A stretch of 64,000 nucleotides of DNA. Source: Solen grandis (Eukaryota > Mollusca > Bivalvia > Adapedonta > Solenidae). The notes under the pieces were generated by a model. That model had not been told where the DNA came from, made no database searches, and saw only the letters and a list, made by a program, of their open reading frames with translations. Of the stretch, positions 60,967-64,000 are shown piece by piece; the first letter of the stretch is position 1; every line of letters starts with the position of its first letter. The DNA lies in NCBI GenBank assembly GCA_021229015.1, contig CM037795.1:13425193-13489192 (forward strand), written 5' to 3'. A program made the position numbers and the translations under genes.

Positions 60967-62647
60967 GGATGGTTCGCAAGATCCCCTAATCTACGGGGAT
61001 ATTCCCCCGATGATGTTACAAACTCAGTGAAACTCCGGGGCACCTTCGCCGATCATCGGAGGAGGTCCCCCGGTGCTTTTCCGAACATCGGGACCCAAGG
61101 CTATTGTGTCATAGCCGAAACAATAGTGAATGTTCAACGGACCAATCCCGAAGCCTAATAATTGTCATTTTTCAACGGACTGCTCAGTCTTTGGCTCAAA
61201 CATCGGGAGCCATCGGTAGAATATATATCGGATTTAAAAACAAAAACAACAACAACAACAAAAACCTTCACTATTATCCCCAGATACCCTTCAGAATGCA
61301 TCTCCATAACACTAAAAACTTTTTTTTTTCCGGGGGAGCATGCCCCCGAACCCCCCTACCACTCCTATCACATTCGGATTTTGCCCCCCCCCCCCCCCAG
61401 CAGAAAATTTCTGGATCCGGGCCTGAATCTATATGTTTTATTTTATTCTGCTTGTTGTTTTCGGTACATGCATTATTCAACACAATTCTATAAAATGTTA
61501 AAATAGCAAGTTCATATTTCTCATATTTGAAAGCACGGGCTTACTGTGAGCATCTCTATGGGGGACAAAGCACTCTTGATTAAAGGGGAGCCGCAACCTA
61601 CTTAATTACGAAGTCTTATGATTAGGGTTGATTACGACTGATCCCTTTTAAGTTGATGATTTTTTTCTCACGTGTACAAATTTGACATTGTGTTTGATTA
61701 TTCAAAATATTATTAGTTAGATTGTCCTTCTATTTCGAAGTGCTGAAGGGATTTTGTACAAGTAAAATTAAGCCGGGCCTTCACAATTTTTGAGGTTTCA
61801 ATCTCATTACGTCAATACGGGGCCCATATGGGTCCCGTGTCAGACTGGTCACATTACTTGATTATACAATGGATATATGATGAAAATTTAATTTTGCAGT
61901 GAATAATATGTAATTTACTAAAACACTGTAAAATTTTAACGTACTTTTACCGAGTTAGTACATATTGAAGATTCATACATGGGACCCATATGGGTCCCGT
62001 ATGGGAAACAATCTCTATATATGGGACCCACATGTCCCGTGCATTAGACTTGTCCGGTGTTAAAGTAAATATTATCCTTGCCGGCAAAATGAGTTATATG
62101 TTTTTGTTCACATAATTATTTATCATATTATTAATGAAGAGGATTTCACGAAATTAGATTTATCATTTACTGCATCATGAATTCGTGATTAAAAGAAAGA
62201 TTGATACCGCGTGATACAGAACACAGACAAAAATGAACGGTAATTTCTATAGTTTAAACCTACTCGATCAATTTATCCTGTTATCAGTCAGTAAAGATTC
62301 CCTTTTGATACTTCCTTTTCAGTGTTGTAATTGGCTTACAATTTCATAATAATACAATGGCAGTTCAAAAAATCTGCAGGTGGGCTTGCTCTTCGATGAA
62401 GTAATTACAGTGTTGATCTGCTGACTGTCCATACCAGATTCTTTAACTAAAACAGGAAAGGAACTTTTTGGGGGGCAAAAATTCATCAGATAATGAAAAG
62501 TGTTTACACTAATATGTTATGTATACCGTTTTGAGTGTTTATGCTCATCTTATTCATTTTCCAGTACACTTAAGAACACAATTTATTATTTACTCAGTGC
62601 ATTAAAAAAATAAAGAAAAAAATATATTTATTTTTGACCATCACCAG
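60967..62647. other. Intergenic, copy 2
   Basis: Equivalent of 47478-48550 joined to 49422-50019. It has the same repeat block, poly-C, and CATATG palindromes. A 17-bp extra stretch (about 62343-62359) ends in a repeat of 'ACAAT'. No additional gene. Confidence 0.6.
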
Positions 62648-62736
62648 GAAGTGGCAGTGTGTGCAGTTTACTGGTTATTGTCCTGGATGCCAACCCAGTG
62701 TGGTGGGGGAAAAACTTGACCACTAGGACGACACAG
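62648..62736 (+). CDS. GTF2H3: TFIIH p34 exon, copy 2 (partial gene)
   Basis: 89 bases with AG acceptor and GT donor, identical in reading to the exon at 50020-50108 ([15 protein letters not shown]). The next exon would lie beyond the window. It shows that the duplicated segment includes the 5' part of the p34 gene. Confidence 0.75.
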
Positions 62737-63421
62737 GTACATTGGGACCATACCTGCAGTTAAGAATTATTTTGAATTTGGGAAGGACATTATATTTTGT
62801 GTATGACAAAGATTTCAGCCTTTTTTCTAGATTATTTTGACAGTGACTAGTGATACCGTAAAAGCTCCATTAATTTTATCCTTTACTTCATAAAGACTCA
62901 ATATGACACATTTTCAAACAGAGTAAACACAGATCAGACAGCTACTAAAGGATAGGTCTGATAAGGGACTCCTGTTGCCTCAGTACTGTTAAGACAAATC
63001 TATTGTTTCATATATCATTGAAAGATCAGTCACAGACTTGTACATGAATATTCATGAGGTATATGGTTAAAAGCTACCAACACATCACCCTATGGTTGTT
63101 TCATTTTCTTTTAAAATACAAAGGAAATAAAAAAAAAAACCAGTGTTGATCCATTACTATGGATTATAATGCGAATGACAGTATCTTATGGGTCAAACCT
63201 TAGAGCCCAAATCATTTAGGGAAGTGGGGAATAATGCTTATCACTTCATGTTATGTCACATCCGACCCAGCACTCACTTTTCTTGAAGTTTGGTAGCTGT
63301 TGCTATTAATGCCTTAACACTTGTGTAACTAGGTGAGAAAAATATGTAGCCAGACCTTAGCTTGGACCCGGGACCACTCTCTTACAGGACGAGTGCTCTA
63401 CCGACAGAGCTACCAGACCAC
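62737..63421. other. Intron, copy 2
   Basis: Same as 50109-50795, including the tRNA-derived remnant (63345-63420). Confidence 0.6.
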
Positions 63422-63663
63422 TTAACCCTTTCCCTCATATAGACTCATTTTGACGCACTCAATAGGTACCACATAGAGCCTGATCTGCAGAAAACCACAG
63501 TTAAACCTTACCAAATTTAATTATAAAATCCTCATTTCCAGACCACTGAGGAGCAACGAACAGCATATAACCTGATCAGCCTGCGAGTTACTCGCAGGCT
63601 GATCTGGTTTTATGCTGTTCGCATAGGTCTTTTCATTGTGTCCTCTATGAGGGAAAGGGTTAA
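63422..63663. mobile_element. Foldback MITE in the p34 intron (copy 2)
   Basis: Same 17-bp inverted ends as 50796-51011 but 242 bp long. It keeps about 36 bp ('CTGATCTGCAGAAAACCACA' region) absent from copy 1. That segment is also in the copy at 25528-25766, so copy 1 has the deletion. Confidence 0.85.
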
Positions 63664-64000
63664 ACAAATCTCTCTTTGATAAGTTACGTATAGGCCGATA
63701 TAGCTTGGAATAATTATTTTTCATGATAAATCTGATCAGCAGAGAAGTGCAGATAACTGTGTAAAGGATTTTGTAAGAATTATAGCCCTTTTTTGTGTCA
63801 ATGTGGTATTTGGAGGTTTTAATCACCTTCAGTGACAGTTCTAGTTTGTTAATATTGTCATTGAATTATTTCATAGTTCAATATCATGAGATAACCAGGT
63901 TTAGTTCACCAAAACTGCATTATATTGGATATGCACTGTATTGAACAGGTCCTAAATTAACCATCCCTCTCCTTGCATTAGTCTCTCAACAATCAATATC
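63664..64000. other. Intron, copy 2, to window end
   Basis: Matches 51012-51348. Nothing further recognised. Confidence 0.5.

Larger units (their letters stand above)
56713..64000. repeat. Duplicated locus, copy 2 (empty Polinton site)
   Basis: Matches 27468-31739 joined to 47472-51348, lacking the Polinton and 48551-49421. The repeats between the genes are also shared, including the MITE-like element (59403-59915). It starts exactly at the N gap and continues past the window. Confidence 0.95.

Overview
The window is nuclear DNA from an invertebrate, very probably a bivalve mollusc. It is AT-rich, genes are sparse with introns, and there are many tRNA-derived SINEs and tandem-repeat-bearing elements of kinds known from bivalves. 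It also holds a protostome-type Toll-like receptor. Two 100-base N gaps (16394-16493 and 56613-56712) mark scaffold joins. Species cannot be fixed from sequence alone.

Positions 1-27400 are mostly repeats. They hold a short 3' coding end (13-306), a solo LTR, SINEs, an eight-unit 361-bp satellite array (4889-7890) and the same satellite inverted (12241-14140). Between the two arrays lie a CpG-rich 122-bp minisatellite, a decayed array and a broken Gypsy gag-pol. Further on are a 31-bp minisatellite beside the first gap and several dispersed elements with internal tandem repeats.

Positions 27468-51348 and 56713-64000 are two near-identical, same-orientation copies of one locus. Each has an intronless TLR gene on the minus strand, shared intergenic repeats, and the start of a plus-strand gene recognised here from its exons as TFIIH subunit p34 (GTF2H3). 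Copy 1 carries a complete 15,732-bp Polinton/Maverick (31740-47471) between 6-bp CACGTG target duplications. Copy 2 has the uninterrupted empty site (60961-60966). Copy 2 starts exactly at an N gap, so it may be the other haplotype placed in tandem, or a real segmental duplication.

The Polinton encodes a protein-primed DNA polymerase B, a chromodomain integrase, an A32/FtsK-like packaging ATPase, an adenain-like protease, major and minor jelly-roll capsid proteins, a pVI-like small protein, two related basic core-type proteins, an F-box-like protein, a RING protein and several unknowns. The replication and virion genes form a tight minus-strand cluster with ATGA overlaps, TATA boxes inside upstream genes, and one AATAAA signal after the protease.

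The most unusual observation is that all five accessory genes at the two ends of the element (three minus, two plus) are followed, 14-49 nt after the stop codon, by a 16-nt hairpin matching the metazoan replication-dependent histone mRNA 3' stem-loop. A purine-rich element resembling the U7 histone downstream element follows at the usual distance. Two of these genes also share a duplicated TATA promoter module. This suggests a class of non-polyadenylated, S-phase-linked transcripts beside polyadenylated structural transcripts, a regulatory arrangement I do not know to be described for Polintons.
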